A stretch of DNA of 64,000 nt from Arthrobacter sp. FB24 (GCF_000196235.1 NC_008541.1:4278001-4342000), one strand, 5' to 3'. Shown: positions 53,785 through 62,621, counted from the stretch's first letter. Numbers and translations are program-made. The notes: generated by a model from the sequence alone, not told the origin.

Positions 53785-54723
53785 ATGACTCCTGCTGCCC
53801 CGGCCACCGTTCTCGTATTCCTTGATCCCCGGTTCGACGACGGCCGGATTGCCGATGCTTCGCAGCCGCAGCTGATGGCCACGGACCAAGGTGCCACGCG
53901 CGGCGACGGCGTGTTTGAGTCCATGCTGGCCGTGGGCGGAAACCCGCGGAAGCTGGACGCCCACCTGCGGCGGCTGCAGGGTTCGGCCCGCGCGCTGGAG
54001 CTGGACATCCCGGGCGAGGACACCTGGCGCCGGGCCATAGCGACGGCGGTGGCCGAATACCGTTCCCAGCATCCCGCCGGCACACCGGAGGAAGACGAGA
54101 CGGTGGTGAAGCTGATCTGCACCCGCGGCGCCGAGGGCGGAGCACGCCCCACCTGCTGGGTCCAGGCTTCCCCCGTCCCCGCCGCCGGCCGGCGCCAGCG
54201 CGAGACGGGGATAGACGTCATCCTCCTGGACCGCGGCTACGACAGTGAAGTGGGTGAACGGGCGCCGTGGCTGCTGCTGGGCGCCAAGACGCTCTCCTAC
54301 GCGGTGAACATGGCGGCCCTGCGGTACGCCCACAACCAGGGGGCGGACGACGTCATCTTCACCTCGTCCGACGGACGGGTCCTCGAAGGCCCCACGTCCA
54401 CCGTCCTGCTGGCGCACCTTGACACAGTCGACGACGGCGGCACCCGCACGGTGCGCCGCCTCATCACGCCGCAGCTGGACAGCGGCATCCTCCCGGGAAC
54501 GTCTCAGGGCGCGCTCTTTGCTGCCGCCAAAGCTGCGGGCTGGGAACTCGGCTACGGCCCGCTGGAGCCGAGGGACCTTTTCGACGCCGACGCCGTGTGG
54601 CTGATTTCCAGCATCCGGCTGCTGGCTCCCGTGAACCATATCGACGGCAAGGAAATCGGCACGCCCGCCCTCCGGAAGCAGCTGACCGACGAGCTCAACC
54701 AGCTGTTCGCCACGATCGAATAG
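53785..54723 (+). CDS. pabC: 4-amino-4-deoxychorismate lyase-like aminotransferase class IV
   Basis: 312 residues, fold-type IV PLP enzyme: DQGATRGDGVFESM near 33-46, PLP Lys168 in LLGAKTLSYAVNM, and the ESTV-type segment DGRVLEGPTSTVLL. Releases p-aminobenzoate and pyruvate from the PabB product. Its neighbourhood to pabB supports this over branched-chain aminotransferase. The 146-bp region after it holds short repeats related to the IS110 insertion sites. Confidence 0.88.
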   Translation: MTPAAPATVLVFLDPRFDDGRIADASQPQLMATDQGATRGDGVFESMLAVGGNPRKLDAHLRRLQGSARALELDIPGEDTWRRAIATAVAEYRSQHPAGTPEEDETVVKLICTRGAEGGARPTCWVQASPVPAAGRRQRETGIDVILLDRGYDSEVGERAPWLLLGAKTLSYAVNMAALRYAHNQGADDVIFTSSDGRVLEGPTSTVLLAHLDTVDDGGTRTVRRLITPQLDSGILPGTSQGALFAAAKAAGWELGYGPLEPRDLFDADAVWLISSIRLLAPVNHIDGKEIGTPALRKQLTDELNQLFATIE

Positions 54724-54747
54724 CCCCTCCTTCCACCCCCTCTCCCG

Positions 54748-54796
54748 GACGCTCTCTCACATCCTGCCCCCCTTTCCCCGGACGCTCTCTCACTTG
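54748..54796. repeat. Short repeat cluster, left of the IS110 pair
   Basis: Two copies of GACGCTCTCTCAC (54748-54760 and 54781-54793, the second extended to CACTTG). The minus-strand form is GTGAGAGAGCGTC. A third, variant copy forms the IS end at 54813. The same motif recurs on the right side in opposite orientation. Confidence 0.7.
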
Positions 54797-54869
54797 ATGT
54801 CGGGTAAATCCTGACGCTCTCTGACATGAAAATTAGGTGAGTGCGGTGGGGTGCGTGGGGTGAGCGGTG

Positions 54870-56114
54870 TTATCCGGTCTGTTGCAGGGGTTCGAGAATG
54901 ACTTGATAGCCGAGGGATTCTAGTTGTCTGACGGCCCGGGCCATGGTTTTAACGGGTGTCTGCCGGGTGAAGTAGTCGGCGCCGGGGTCGTTGTAGAGTT
55001 CGCCGGTGGTGAGCATGTGCCACGCTGCGGTGAGGATGGAGTGTTCGACGGCGACGAGGGCTTTGGCGGGTCCGCGCCGGGAGGCAATGCGCCGGTATCT
55101 GGCACCGAGGTAGGTGTTCTTCGATTTCGCGCAGGACAGAGCAGCGATGCCCAGGGCACCTTTGAGGTACCGGTTGCCGGGCCGTGTTTTGGTGGATTTG
55201 ACCCGTCCGGCGGATTCGTTGGATCCCGGGGAAGTACCGGCCCAGGATGCCAGCTGCCCTGCGGTGGCGAATGCGCTCATGTCGGCGCCGGTTTCGGCGA
55301 TGAAGATTTCCGCGATGGTGGTGCTGAACCCCGGGATGCTCACGAGGAGCTCCCGGGCGAAACGAAAGGGCTCCATCGCCGCCTCGATCCTGGCGCTGAG
55401 GTCGTTGATATCGGCGGTGTGGGCATCAATCCGGTGCAGATAGAGTCCGGTCATGTAGCGGTGGTGTTCGGTGAACCGGCCGTTGAGGGCTTGGGTGAGT
55501 TCAGGGATTTTGGACCGCAGCCGGCGTTGGGCCATCTCTGCCAGGGCCGCGGGGTCGGTCTGCCCGTCGATGAGTGCTTGGAGGATCAGTCGTCCGGAGA
55601 CCCCGGTGATGTTCGAAGCTACCGAGGATAGTTTGATGCAGGCGTCCTCGAGGAGTTTCTCCAGGCGCTGGATTTCCCGGGTCCGTTCCTGAGTGATGAT
55701 GGTCCGGGCCCGGGTCAGGTCCCGCAGTTCACGGATCGGAGGCGGGGGCACGAAGGAGGCCCGGACCAGCCCGTGGGCGCCCAGGTCGGCAAGCCAGGCA
55801 GCGTCGGAAACGTCGGTTTTGCGGCCCGGGACGTTCCTGGCGTCATGGGCATTGACCAGGATGATGTTCAGTCCGTCGTCTTCAAGCAGGTAGTAGAAGG
55901 GGCGCCAGTAATCACCGGTGGCCTCCATGACCACCAGATCCACGTGCTCGTCCAGGAGGTGTTCCTTTAGCCCCAGGATCTGCCCCGTCATCGAACCCCA
56001 GGTCGTGATGGTGGATGTGGTGGACCGGCCGCCGCGGCCCTGGATGCGGACACAGACCTTCGCGTCCTTCTTTGAAATATCGACACCCGCGCAGCGCGGG
56101 TGAATGACCTCCAT
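54870..56114 (-). CDS. IS110-family transposase (left copy)
   Basis: 414 residues, identical to the right copy. RuvC-like DEDD domain: Asp12 (GVDISKKDAK), Glu64 (MEATGDYW), Asp101 and Asp104 (KTDVSDAAWLADLGAHGL). Coiled coil ERTREIQRLEKLLED, then the C-terminal Tnp domain with SIPGFSTTIAEIFIAE and WAGTSPGSNESAGR, where the catalytic serine is expected. DEDD recombinase using a bridge RNA. Intact, so both copies may be active. Confidence 0.93.
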   Translation of the reverse strand: MEVIHPRCAGVDISKKDAKVCVRIQGRGGRSTTSTITTWGSMTGQILGLKEHLLDEHVDLVVMEATGDYWRPFYYLLEDDGLNIILVNAHDARNVPGRKTDVSDAAWLADLGAHGLVRASFVPPPPIRELRDLTRARTIITQERTREIQRLEKLLEDACIKLSSVASNITGVSGRLILQALIDGQTDPAALAEMAQRRLRSKIPELTQALNGRFTEHHRYMTGLYLHRIDAHTADINDLSARIEAAMEPFRFARELLVSIPGFSTTIAEIFIAETGADMSAFATAGQLASWAGTSPGSNESAGRVKSTKTRPGNRYLKGALGIAALSCAKSKNTYLGARYRRIASRRGPAKALVAVEHSILTAAWHMLTTGELYNDPGADYFTRQTPVKTMARAVRQLESLGYQVILEPLQQTG

Positions 56115-56402
56115 GAGAGCTCACCCTTCCTCGAACAGTCCAACAGATGGCGTCTGTGTCCCGGGGAAGGCGGATAAACAACAAATCTGACATTCGTGCT
56201 CAACGGCAACATTCCACGGTCCCGCGGACAAAAGCTGCGCCCTCCACCACCAAACTCACTTACAGGCTCACCGGCACTAAAGAGAGACCGGGGTCGACCG
56301 GAACACACTCTTCAGTCTGCTCCGGCAGCCCCGACACCGCAAAGGTTCCCCACAGCAGTACATTTTCGGCCCCCACGGCGGAGCGAAAGCGCCCCTGAGA
56401 AA
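56115..56402 (-). ncRNA. Candidate bridge-RNA region of the left IS110 copy
   Basis: 288 bp of conserved noncoding DNA upstream of the transposase inside the element. In the IS110 group this left end encodes the structured bridge RNA that base-pairs with target and donor DNA. Placement is by position only; I did not fold it. Confidence 0.45.
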
Positions 56403-56986
56403 CTCACTTGGTCCGCGGCCGCGCGGGCAGCCGCGTGGATCCGGGAGCGGTGCGCAGCCCACTCCTCGGGGGTGCGGGTCGTCAGGTTGGGGTCGCCCGG
56501 CCGCTGGCCCGCTGATCCGTCGATGAGCTCGCGGAGGATGTCCGCGTGGCCCAGATGCTGGGCCGTTTCCACGCACATGTGCACCAGGATCTGGTGGAGG
56601 GTCACGTGCCTGCGTTCCTCCGGCCACCAAGGCACTTCGCCGGGGGCGTCCAGCGGCAGTGCGTCAATGGTGGCGTCGCTGTGCTCGGCGGAGAACCGAT
56701 GGAGTTCAACGATCTGCTCGCGGGTTTCCTCCGGACCAGCCCACATGTCGGCGTCGGATTCTGCGTCCTCAGCATCCCAAGGCAAGTTCCGCGGACTCGG
56801 GCGCCCGAAGACCTCGCCGAAATATCCGAGCTGCACGCTGGCCACGTGCTTCACCAGGCCCAGGAGGTTGGTGCCGGTCGGCGTTAGGGGTCTCCGGGCG
56901 TCGTACTCATCCAGCCCGTCGAGTTTGGCGAGGAGGTCCACGCGCCGCGTGCGCAGGTAACGGTGCAGAGTTGCCTTGTCATCCAT
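56312..56986 (-). CDS. DinB/DUF664-family protein with IS-derived C-terminus
   Basis: Four-helix DinB-like protein: MDDKATLHRYLRTRRVDLLAK at the start, LVKHVASVQLGYFGEVFGRP with a metal His near 48, WWPEERRHVTLHQILVHMCVETAQHLGHADILRELIDG with the later His residues. DUF664-type members are thiol-dependent enzymes of unknown substrate. Native sequence covers about 192 residues (to 56411); from QVSFSGALSLRRGG onward the frame reads through the IS110 left end to a stop at 56312. The core seems complete, so the protein may still fold. The right IS copy lies 41 bp upstream of the start and probably removed its promoter. Confidence 0.75.
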   Translation of the reverse strand: MDDKATLHRYLRTRRVDLLAKLDGLDEYDARRPLTPTGTNLLGLVKHVASVQLGYFGEVFGRPSPRNLPWDAEDAESDADMWAGPEETREQIVELHRFSAEHSDATIDALPLDAPGEVPWWPEERRHVTLHQILVHMCVETAQHLGHADILRELIDGSAGQRPGDPNLTTRTPEEWAAHRSRIHAAARAAADQVSFSGALSLRRGGRKCTAVGNLCGVGAAGAD

Positions 56987-57034
56987 AGCGCGCACTATAC
57001 CCACCCCTCGCCCAACGGGGCTGCCACAAGTGAG

Positions 57035-57322
57035 TTTCTCAGGGGCGCTTTCGCTCCGCCGTGGGGGCCGAAAATGTACTGCTGTGGGGAACCTTTGCGG
57101 TGTCGGGGCTGCCGGAGCAGACTGAAGAGTGTGTTCCGGTCGACCCCGGTCTCTCTTTAGTGCCGGTGAGCCTGTAAGTGAGTTTGGTGGTGGAGGGCGC
57201 AGCTTTTGTCCGCGGGACCGTGGAATGTTGCCGTTGAGCACGAATGTCAGATTTGTTGTTTATCCGCCTTCCCCGGGACACAGACGCCATCTGTTGGACT
57301 GTTCGAGGAAGGGTGAGCTCTC
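57035..57322 (+). ncRNA. Candidate bridge-RNA region of the right IS110 copy
   Basis: Same noncoding left-end sequence as at 56115-56402, upstream of the transposase. Called by position within an IS110-group element, not by folding. Confidence 0.45.
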
Positions 57323-58567
57323 ATGGAGGTCATTCACCCGCGCTGCGCGGGTGTCGATATTTCAAAGAAGGACGCGAAGGTCTGTGTCCGCATCCAGGGC
57401 CGCGGCGGCCGGTCCACCACATCCACCATCACGACCTGGGGTTCGATGACGGGGCAGATCCTGGGGCTAAAGGAACACCTCCTGGACGAGCACGTGGATC
57501 TGGTGGTCATGGAGGCCACCGGTGATTACTGGCGCCCCTTCTACTACCTGCTTGAAGACGACGGACTGAACATCATCCTGGTCAATGCCCATGACGCCAG
57601 GAACGTCCCGGGCCGCAAAACCGACGTTTCCGACGCTGCCTGGCTTGCCGACCTGGGCGCCCACGGGCTGGTCCGGGCCTCCTTCGTGCCCCCGCCTCCG
57701 ATCCGTGAACTGCGGGACCTGACCCGGGCCCGGACCATCATCACTCAGGAACGGACCCGGGAAATCCAGCGCCTGGAGAAACTCCTCGAGGACGCCTGCA
57801 TCAAACTATCCTCGGTAGCTTCGAACATCACCGGGGTCTCCGGACGACTGATCCTCCAAGCACTCATCGACGGGCAGACCGACCCCGCGGCCCTGGCAGA
57901 GATGGCCCAACGCCGGCTGCGGTCCAAAATCCCTGAACTCACCCAAGCCCTCAACGGCCGGTTCACCGAACACCACCGCTACATGACCGGACTCTATCTG
58001 CACCGGATTGATGCCCACACCGCCGATATCAACGACCTCAGCGCCAGGATCGAGGCGGCGATGGAGCCCTTTCGTTTCGCCCGGGAGCTCCTCGTGAGCA
58101 TCCCGGGGTTCAGCACCACCATCGCGGAAATCTTCATCGCCGAAACCGGCGCCGACATGAGCGCATTCGCCACCGCAGGGCAGCTGGCATCCTGGGCCGG
58201 TACTTCCCCGGGATCCAACGAATCCGCCGGACGGGTCAAATCCACCAAAACACGGCCCGGCAACCGGTACCTCAAAGGTGCCCTGGGCATCGCTGCTCTG
58301 TCCTGCGCGAAATCGAAGAACACCTACCTCGGTGCCAGATACCGGCGCATTGCCTCCCGGCGCGGACCCGCCAAAGCCCTCGTCGCCGTCGAACACTCCA
58401 TCCTCACCGCAGCGTGGCACATGCTCACCACCGGCGAACTCTACAACGACCCCGGCGCCGACTACTTCACCCGGCAGACACCCGTTAAAACCATGGCCCG
58501 GGCCGTCAGACAACTAGAATCCCTCGGCTATCAAGTCATTCTCGAACCCCTGCAACAGACCGGATAA
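57323..58567 (+). CDS. IS110-family transposase (right copy)
   Basis: Identical in sequence to the left-copy protein (414 residues), with the same DEDD residues Asp12, Glu64, Asp101, Asp104. ATG 57323 lies 6 bp after a GAAGGGTGAG ribosome site. Intact reading frame. Confidence 0.93.
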   Translation: MEVIHPRCAGVDISKKDAKVCVRIQGRGGRSTTSTITTWGSMTGQILGLKEHLLDEHVDLVVMEATGDYWRPFYYLLEDDGLNIILVNAHDARNVPGRKTDVSDAAWLADLGAHGLVRASFVPPPPIRELRDLTRARTIITQERTREIQRLEKLLEDACIKLSSVASNITGVSGRLILQALIDGQTDPAALAEMAQRRLRSKIPELTQALNGRFTEHHRYMTGLYLHRIDAHTADINDLSARIEAAMEPFRFARELLVSIPGFSTTIAEIFIAETGADMSAFATAGQLASWAGTSPGSNESAGRVKSTKTRPGNRYLKGALGIAALSCAKSKNTYLGARYRRIASRRGPAKALVAVEHSILTAAWHMLTTGELYNDPGADYFTRQTPVKTMARAVRQLESLGYQVILEPLQQTG

Positions 58568-58643
58568 CACCGCTCACCCCACGCACCCCACCGCACTCAC
58601 CTAATTTTCATGTCAGAGAGCGTCCCGATCCAGGCGGCCACAA

Positions 58644-58688
58644 CTGAGAGAGCGTCCCGATTCGGGCGGCAGGAAGTGAGAGAGCGTC
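58644..58688. repeat. Short repeat cluster, right of the IS110 pair
   Basis: CTGAGAGAGCGTC at 58644-58656 and GTGAGAGAGCGTC at 58676-58688, the same motif as on the left side but inverted. The last copy touches the stop codon of the EAL gene. Confidence 0.7.
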
Positions 58689-59815
58689 TAGTTGGCCGGG
58701 CCGGCGGACCCCGAAATGGAGGCTTCGTGATCGGAGGAGGTTCGCCAGGCGGCCCAGTCGAGGGGCTGGACCGAGGGACGGCCCAGGAGGTATCCCTGCC
58801 CGTAGGCCATCCCAAGGTCCATCACCGAGGTGAGCTCGGCCTGGGTTTCGATTCCTTCGGCAACCAGGTCCGCGCCGATTTGCCGGGCGAACTCCACCAT
58901 GGCCGCGCCCAGGGTCTTCTGGCCCGCGGCATGGTCGATTCCCGCGATGAGGCTGCGGTCGAGCTTGATGATGTCCGGACTGAGGTGCGTGACCTGGCTC
59001 ATCGAGCCGAAACCCGCTCCGGCGCCGTCGACAGCTACCCGCAGTCCGCGCAAGCGGAGGGGTGCCAGCGCTGCCACGACGGGATCGTATTCATGCTCGG
59101 CAAGCCGCTCCGTCAACTCGATGACGATCCGGTCCACGGCCAGTTGGGATTGCTCCACGAACGCCCGGAGCCGGGGGTCCAGGCAGGTGACCGGTGACAG
59201 GTTCAGAGCCACGTAGACGTGGGCCGGCAGTTGTTCGGCGGCAACGAGTGCCGCCTGCAGGGCAGCGAATTCAAGGTCGGGTCCGAGGCCTACGGCAGCA
59301 GCCTCATTGAACCAGTGGTCCGCACTCGCGCCGTCGTCACTGACGAAACGCGTCAGCGCCTCAACACCAACGACGTTCCGGCTGCGAAGCTCGTGGATGG
59401 GCTGGAACGCGGTGAGGAGCATCCTGTCGCCGAGGATCGCCTCGATGCGGCGCCTGCTCCGGCGGGTGAACAGCACCGTGTTGCCGTAGTCCTCATCGGG
59501 AGTCGGCAAGTCGGGGCTGGGAAGGGTGGCCTCGGTTTCTTCCGGCTGCTCGTCCGTGATGCTCCGGGTGGCCATGAGGTGCTCAAGGAGGGCGCGTTCG
59601 GGATTACCCGGGTACGATTCCATCCGGCTTCGCAACTGTTCACGAGCCCACTCGCTCTGCGGAGTGGCGTCACCCAGTACAGACTCGATGATGTCCCGCG
59701 CCTGTCCACGGATCGTCGGATCACTCACGTCCGAAGGCGGCACCGACTGCGGTCCCCGGAAAGCAGTGGATTCTCCATCGGTCAATGCTGGAAAAGAAGT
59801 CTCATCCATTGACAT
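58688..59815 (-). CDS. EAL-domain protein with an altered DDFG motif
   Basis: 375 residues. The first 120 are low-complexity and unassigned; the EAL domain spans about 130-365. Present: VEALTRF (Glu152), NLSP (Asn205), IELTE (Glu233), KLDRSL (Lys284, Asp286), EGIET and GQGYLLGRP. The DDFGTG loop reads DGAGAGFG: Asp263 is kept, but the second, metal-binding Asp is Gly264. Hydrolysis of cyclic di-GMP may therefore be weak or absent, and a c-di-GMP-binding or light/redox role is possible. No signal peptide or membrane helix. Confidence 0.85.
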   Translation of the reverse strand: MSMDETSFPALTDGESTAFRGPQSVPPSDVSDPTIRGQARDIIESVLGDATPQSEWAREQLRSRMESYPGNPERALLEHLMATRSITDEQPEETEATLPSPDLPTPDEDYGNTVLFTRRSRRRIEAILGDRMLLTAFQPIHELRSRNVVGVEALTRFVSDDGASADHWFNEAAAVGLGPDLEFAALQAALVAAEQLPAHVYVALNLSPVTCLDPRLRAFVEQSQLAVDRIVIELTERLAEHEYDPVVAALAPLRLRGLRVAVDGAGAGFGSMSQVTHLSPDIIKLDRSLIAGIDHAAGQKTLGAAMVEFARQIGADLVAEGIETQAELTSVMDLGMAYGQGYLLGRPSVQPLDWAAWRTSSDHEASISGSAGPAN

Positions 59816-59981
59816 TGGCTATTCCTTTATAAGTGCTGGTCCCGGCTGAGCCCGGGACCCGTCCATGATTGCACCGCATTCTTATTCGAGGATGCGGGAA
59901 CCGCGAACGTTTCAAAAGAGTACAACGCGACCGGTCCGTCTGTCTCTAGCTGTATCCGAGTCGTAATGCTAAGCAGGCGAG

Positions 59982-61016
59982 TTACTCCTCCACGAATTCA
60001 GCGGCCAGGTGGATGTGCTTGTCGGCCAGCCACACAGGATTGAAGGCCTTGCTCAGGTAGTTGCTGCCGGCGTCGGGAGCTATCGCCACCACCACGGATC
60101 CGCGCGGCGCGGCACGAGCGACCCTGAGCGCCGCAGCCACCGCGAGCCCGGACGAGGGTCCCAGGGACAGCCCCTCTTCATTCAGCAGCCGGTGCTCCGT
60201 GGTGTACACCTCGTTGTTGGGAATGCGCAGGAAGCGGTCCACAATGCCGCGGTCGAAGATCTTGGGCCACTCGGCTTCCGGCCAGGAGTTGCCCACGCCG
60301 TCCACCAGGATCTCGCCGGGGTGGCCCCCGCTGTACACGGAACCAACAGGATCCGCGGCGATCACCTCCACATGGCCGCCGGTCTTTTCCTTCAGGTACC
60401 GGCCATTGCCGCTGATGGTGCCGCCGGTGCCGATCCCGGCCACGAAATGCGTCACTCTCCCGGACGTCTGCTGCCAGATTTCCGGCGCTGTCCCTTCGTA
60501 ATGGGCCAGCGGATTGGCCGGATTGTCGAACTGCTGAGGCCGCCAGGCGCCCGGGTTCTCTGCCGTGATCCGGGCCGCGACCGCCCGTGCGTTCTCCGGC
60601 GACTCCGACGGCGCGGTCCAGTCCGTCACCACCACCCTGGCACCGTAACGGTGCAGCGCGGCAAGCTTCTCGGACGAGATGGTGTCCCCGGTGACCACCA
60701 CCACGGGGTGTCCGGTGAGGGCACCAATCAGCGCCAGCCCGATCCCGGTGTTCCCGGACGTGCTCTCCACGATGGTTGCCCCCGGCCGGAGCTCACCGCT
60801 GCGCTCAGCCGCGCGGATCATGCTCAGGGCCGTCCGGTCCTTGATGGAGCCGCCGGGATTGTCGGATTCGAGCTTGACGTAAACCGTGCTGCCCAGCCCC
60901 TTGCCCAGGACGTCAAGCGGCACCAGCGGGGTGTTTCCCACCTGTGCCAGGACGGCGGCGGCATCCGCCGCAACATCAGCCTCCCGGACCGCGTGCCTGC
61001 CTGTCATGGTGCTCAT
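59982..61016 (-). CDS. Cysteine synthase-like PLP enzyme
   Basis: 344 residues, fold-type II PLP enzyme: VGNTPLVPL, catalytic Lys59 in DNPGGSIKDR, STSGNTGIGLALIGAL for substrate and GIGTGGTISGNGRYLKEK for the phosphate. Length and motifs fit cysteine synthase or cystathionine beta-synthase-like enzymes that combine O-acetyl- or O-phosphoserine with a thiol or sulfide. ATG 61016 overlaps the preceding lyase stop by 4 bp. It may use sulfur released by the operon's upstream steps. The 165 bp before 59982 hold no recognised feature. Confidence 0.85.
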   Translation of the reverse strand: MSTMTGRHAVREADVAADAAAVLAQVGNTPLVPLDVLGKGLGSTVYVKLESDNPGGSIKDRTALSMIRAAERSGELRPGATIVESTSGNTGIGLALIGALTGHPVVVVTGDTISSEKLAALHRYGARVVVTDWTAPSESPENARAVAARITAENPGAWRPQQFDNPANPLAHYEGTAPEIWQQTSGRVTHFVAGIGTGGTISGNGRYLKEKTGGHVEVIAADPVGSVYSGGHPGEILVDGVGNSWPEAEWPKIFDRGIVDRFLRIPNNEVYTTEHRLLNEEGLSLGPSSGLAVAAALRVARAAPRGSVVVAIAPDAGSNYLSKAFNPVWLADKHIHLAAEFVEE

Positions 61017-62617
61017 CGCTGCCTTTCCGTGCCGCCGACGGCATGGGAATCCCGGCCGCCGTTCAGGGCACTGTTGAAGCCGTTGCCGAGGAACGCGTCC
61101 AGTTCAACGCGCGCCTCGTCCACGAGCGCCGCGGCCGGCAGGTGCCGGGCCAGCAGTCCGGAAAGACGGTCGACGACGGCGGCCGTCCCGTTTCCCAGCG
61201 GCCGCACCGCGCGCGCTTCCGCCGCCCCCAGCAGGTACGCCGCTGTCAGCGCCTCGATGGCGAGCAGCTTCCCGGCAGCATCGACGGAACGCTCCAGCTG
61301 CTGGAGCGCCAGCGGCGCCAGTGTGGAGTGGTCTTCGACATCGGCGGACAGCGTGGGCGCACCAAGTGTTGCCGGCGCCGCGAGGAACTTGAGCTCGGAC
61401 AGCAGGCCTGCGGCCGAATACCAGAGCAGTCCGGGCAGCTCTTCCGGCTCCAGCGGTGCTCCGTTCGTGGCGGCCTCGAGGTGCCGCTGGCGGATCCGAC
61501 GCTGCGGCGGGTAGAGCTTGGCGATCCGGCGTTCGCTGCTGATCCCGAGGTGGGCCAGCCCCAGGCGCAGCGCCTCGAATGCCAGGGCCAGCTGCATGGG
61601 CTGGAAGTTACCGCCGGAGACCATCCGACCGGAGCCGATGTCGGTCAGCGGGTTGTCGCCCCGGCCGTTCAGTTCCACTTCCAGAGCGTCTTCCAGCGCC
61701 GTGACCTGCCACCGGATGGCGCCGTGGGTCTGGGGTGCCGCGCGGAAGGAAAGCGCGTCCTGCACGGACACCTCCCGCTCCGGGTCCTCCAGCCACCCGC
61801 CCTCGAGGAGCCGTAGCACATGGGCCGCCGTGACCGACTGCCCGTGCACTGCCTTGGCCGCCTGCACAGCCGGCGAAAACGGGCTGAGGTTGCCGCCGCC
61901 GTCGTGCCTTGCCGTCGCCTCAAGCGACAACGCGAGCGCGGTGTCCGCCAGGTCGGCGAGCCGCAGGATGCGGCGCAGCACCAGCGCGCCGACGCCGATG
62001 GAATAGGAGTTGGAGCTGACCAGGGCCAGGGCTTCGCCGGGCGCGAGTTCCAGCGGAGCCAGCCCGGCGTCCGCCAGGGCCTGGCCGCCGGGCAGCAGCT
62101 GGCCGTCCACTGCCACCGCCTGGCCCTCCCCGATCGCGACGGCGGCCACTGCGGCGAGGTGGGTCAGGTCTGCGGAGCCTACGGACCCTTCGCGCGGGAT
62201 GGCGGGGACCACCCCGCGGTTGAGCATTTCAACGTAGAAGCGGGCTGTTTCCGGCCGGACGCCGGAGCCGCCGCGGCTGAAGCCCACAAGCCTCGCCAGG
62301 ATCACGGCCCGGACCTCATCGGCGCCGAGAAACACGCCCACCCCGCTGTTGTGGTACCTCACCACCTGCACCTGGTAGGCGAGGATCGACTTCTTCTCCA
62401 CGGCGGTGTCCCGCCCGGATCCCAGCAGCGTATTGAGTCCGTAGACGCGGTGGCCGGAGTCGATGGCCTGCTGCACCACCTCACGCGAGAGCCCGATCAG
62501 CTCCAGGGCGTCCACGCTCAGGACGAACTTAACGGCGGGATCAGCCGCGGCTTCGGCGACGTCCCTGGCGCGCAGGTGCGCCGTGCCGATCAGGAACTCT
62601 CCGCTGCCGCCGCCCAT
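61013..62617 (-). CDS. HAL/PAL-superfamily lyase without the Ala-Ser-Gly motif
   Basis: 534 residues of the aromatic amino acid lyase fold: YGLNTLLGSG with Tyr59 (usual YGVNTGFG), HNSGVG, REGSVGSADLTHLAAVAAVAIGEG (about 142-165) and GNFQPMQLALAFEALRLG. The tripeptide that forms the MIO group is normally in GSVG-ASG-DL; here the segment is GSVG-SA-DL, one residue shorter. The later NGTQ is SSNS. So the usual MIO chemistry is doubtful. ATG 62617, 4 bp after the monooxygenase stop. Operon partners suggest breakdown of a sulfur- or nitrogen-containing amino acid. It may be an atypical lyase or mutase. Confidence 0.75.
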   Translation of the reverse strand: MGGGSGEFLIGTAHLRARDVAEAAADPAVKFVLSVDALELIGLSREVVQQAIDSGHRVYGLNTLLGSGRDTAVEKKSILAYQVQVVRYHNSGVGVFLGADEVRAVILARLVGFSRGGSGVRPETARFYVEMLNRGVVPAIPREGSVGSADLTHLAAVAAVAIGEGQAVAVDGQLLPGGQALADAGLAPLELAPGEALALVSSNSYSIGVGALVLRRILRLADLADTALALSLEATARHDGGGNLSPFSPAVQAAKAVHGQSVTAAHVLRLLEGGWLEDPEREVSVQDALSFRAAPQTHGAIRWQVTALEDALEVELNGRGDNPLTDIGSGRMVSGGNFQPMQLALAFEALRLGLAHLGISSERRIAKLYPPQRRIRQRHLEAATNGAPLEPEELPGLLWYSAAGLLSELKFLAAPATLGAPTLSADVEDHSTLAPLALQQLERSVDAAGKLLAIEALTAAYLLGAAEARAVRPLGNGTAAVVDRLSGLLARHLPAAALVDEARVELDAFLGNGFNSALNGGRDSHAVGGTERQR

Positions 62618-62621
62618 GGCA

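Larger units (their letters stand above)
54813..56410 (-). mobile_element. IS110-family insertion sequence, left copy
   Basis: 1598-bp segment that is, as far as I can read it, identical to the inverted complement of 57027-58624. It contains one transposase gene, about 57 bp after its stop and about 296 bp before its start, the layout of the IS110 group. There are no terminal inverted repeats and no obvious target duplication, as expected for IS110. The outer few bases on each side (CAAGTGAG and AGAGAGCGTC) probably belong to the target repeat. Confidence 0.88.
57027..58624 (+). mobile_element. IS110-family insertion sequence, right copy (inverted)
   Basis: Inverted copy of 54813-56410, with 616 bp of unique DNA (56411-57026) between them. 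Both copies face outward from the dinB-like gene. No sequence difference was seen when comparing the ends and the complete encoded proteins, so the duplication is recent. Confidence 0.88.

Noticed and set aside
54813..58624. Calling the region a composite transposon
   Set aside because: IS110-type elements do not normally move as composite units, and no target duplication was found at the outer ends; two independent insertions into a repeat explain the data better.
60009..61514. 501-residue open frame antisense to the cysteine synthase-like gene
   Set aside because: Arg/Gly/Pro-rich composition with no domain; the minus-strand enzyme is unambiguous.
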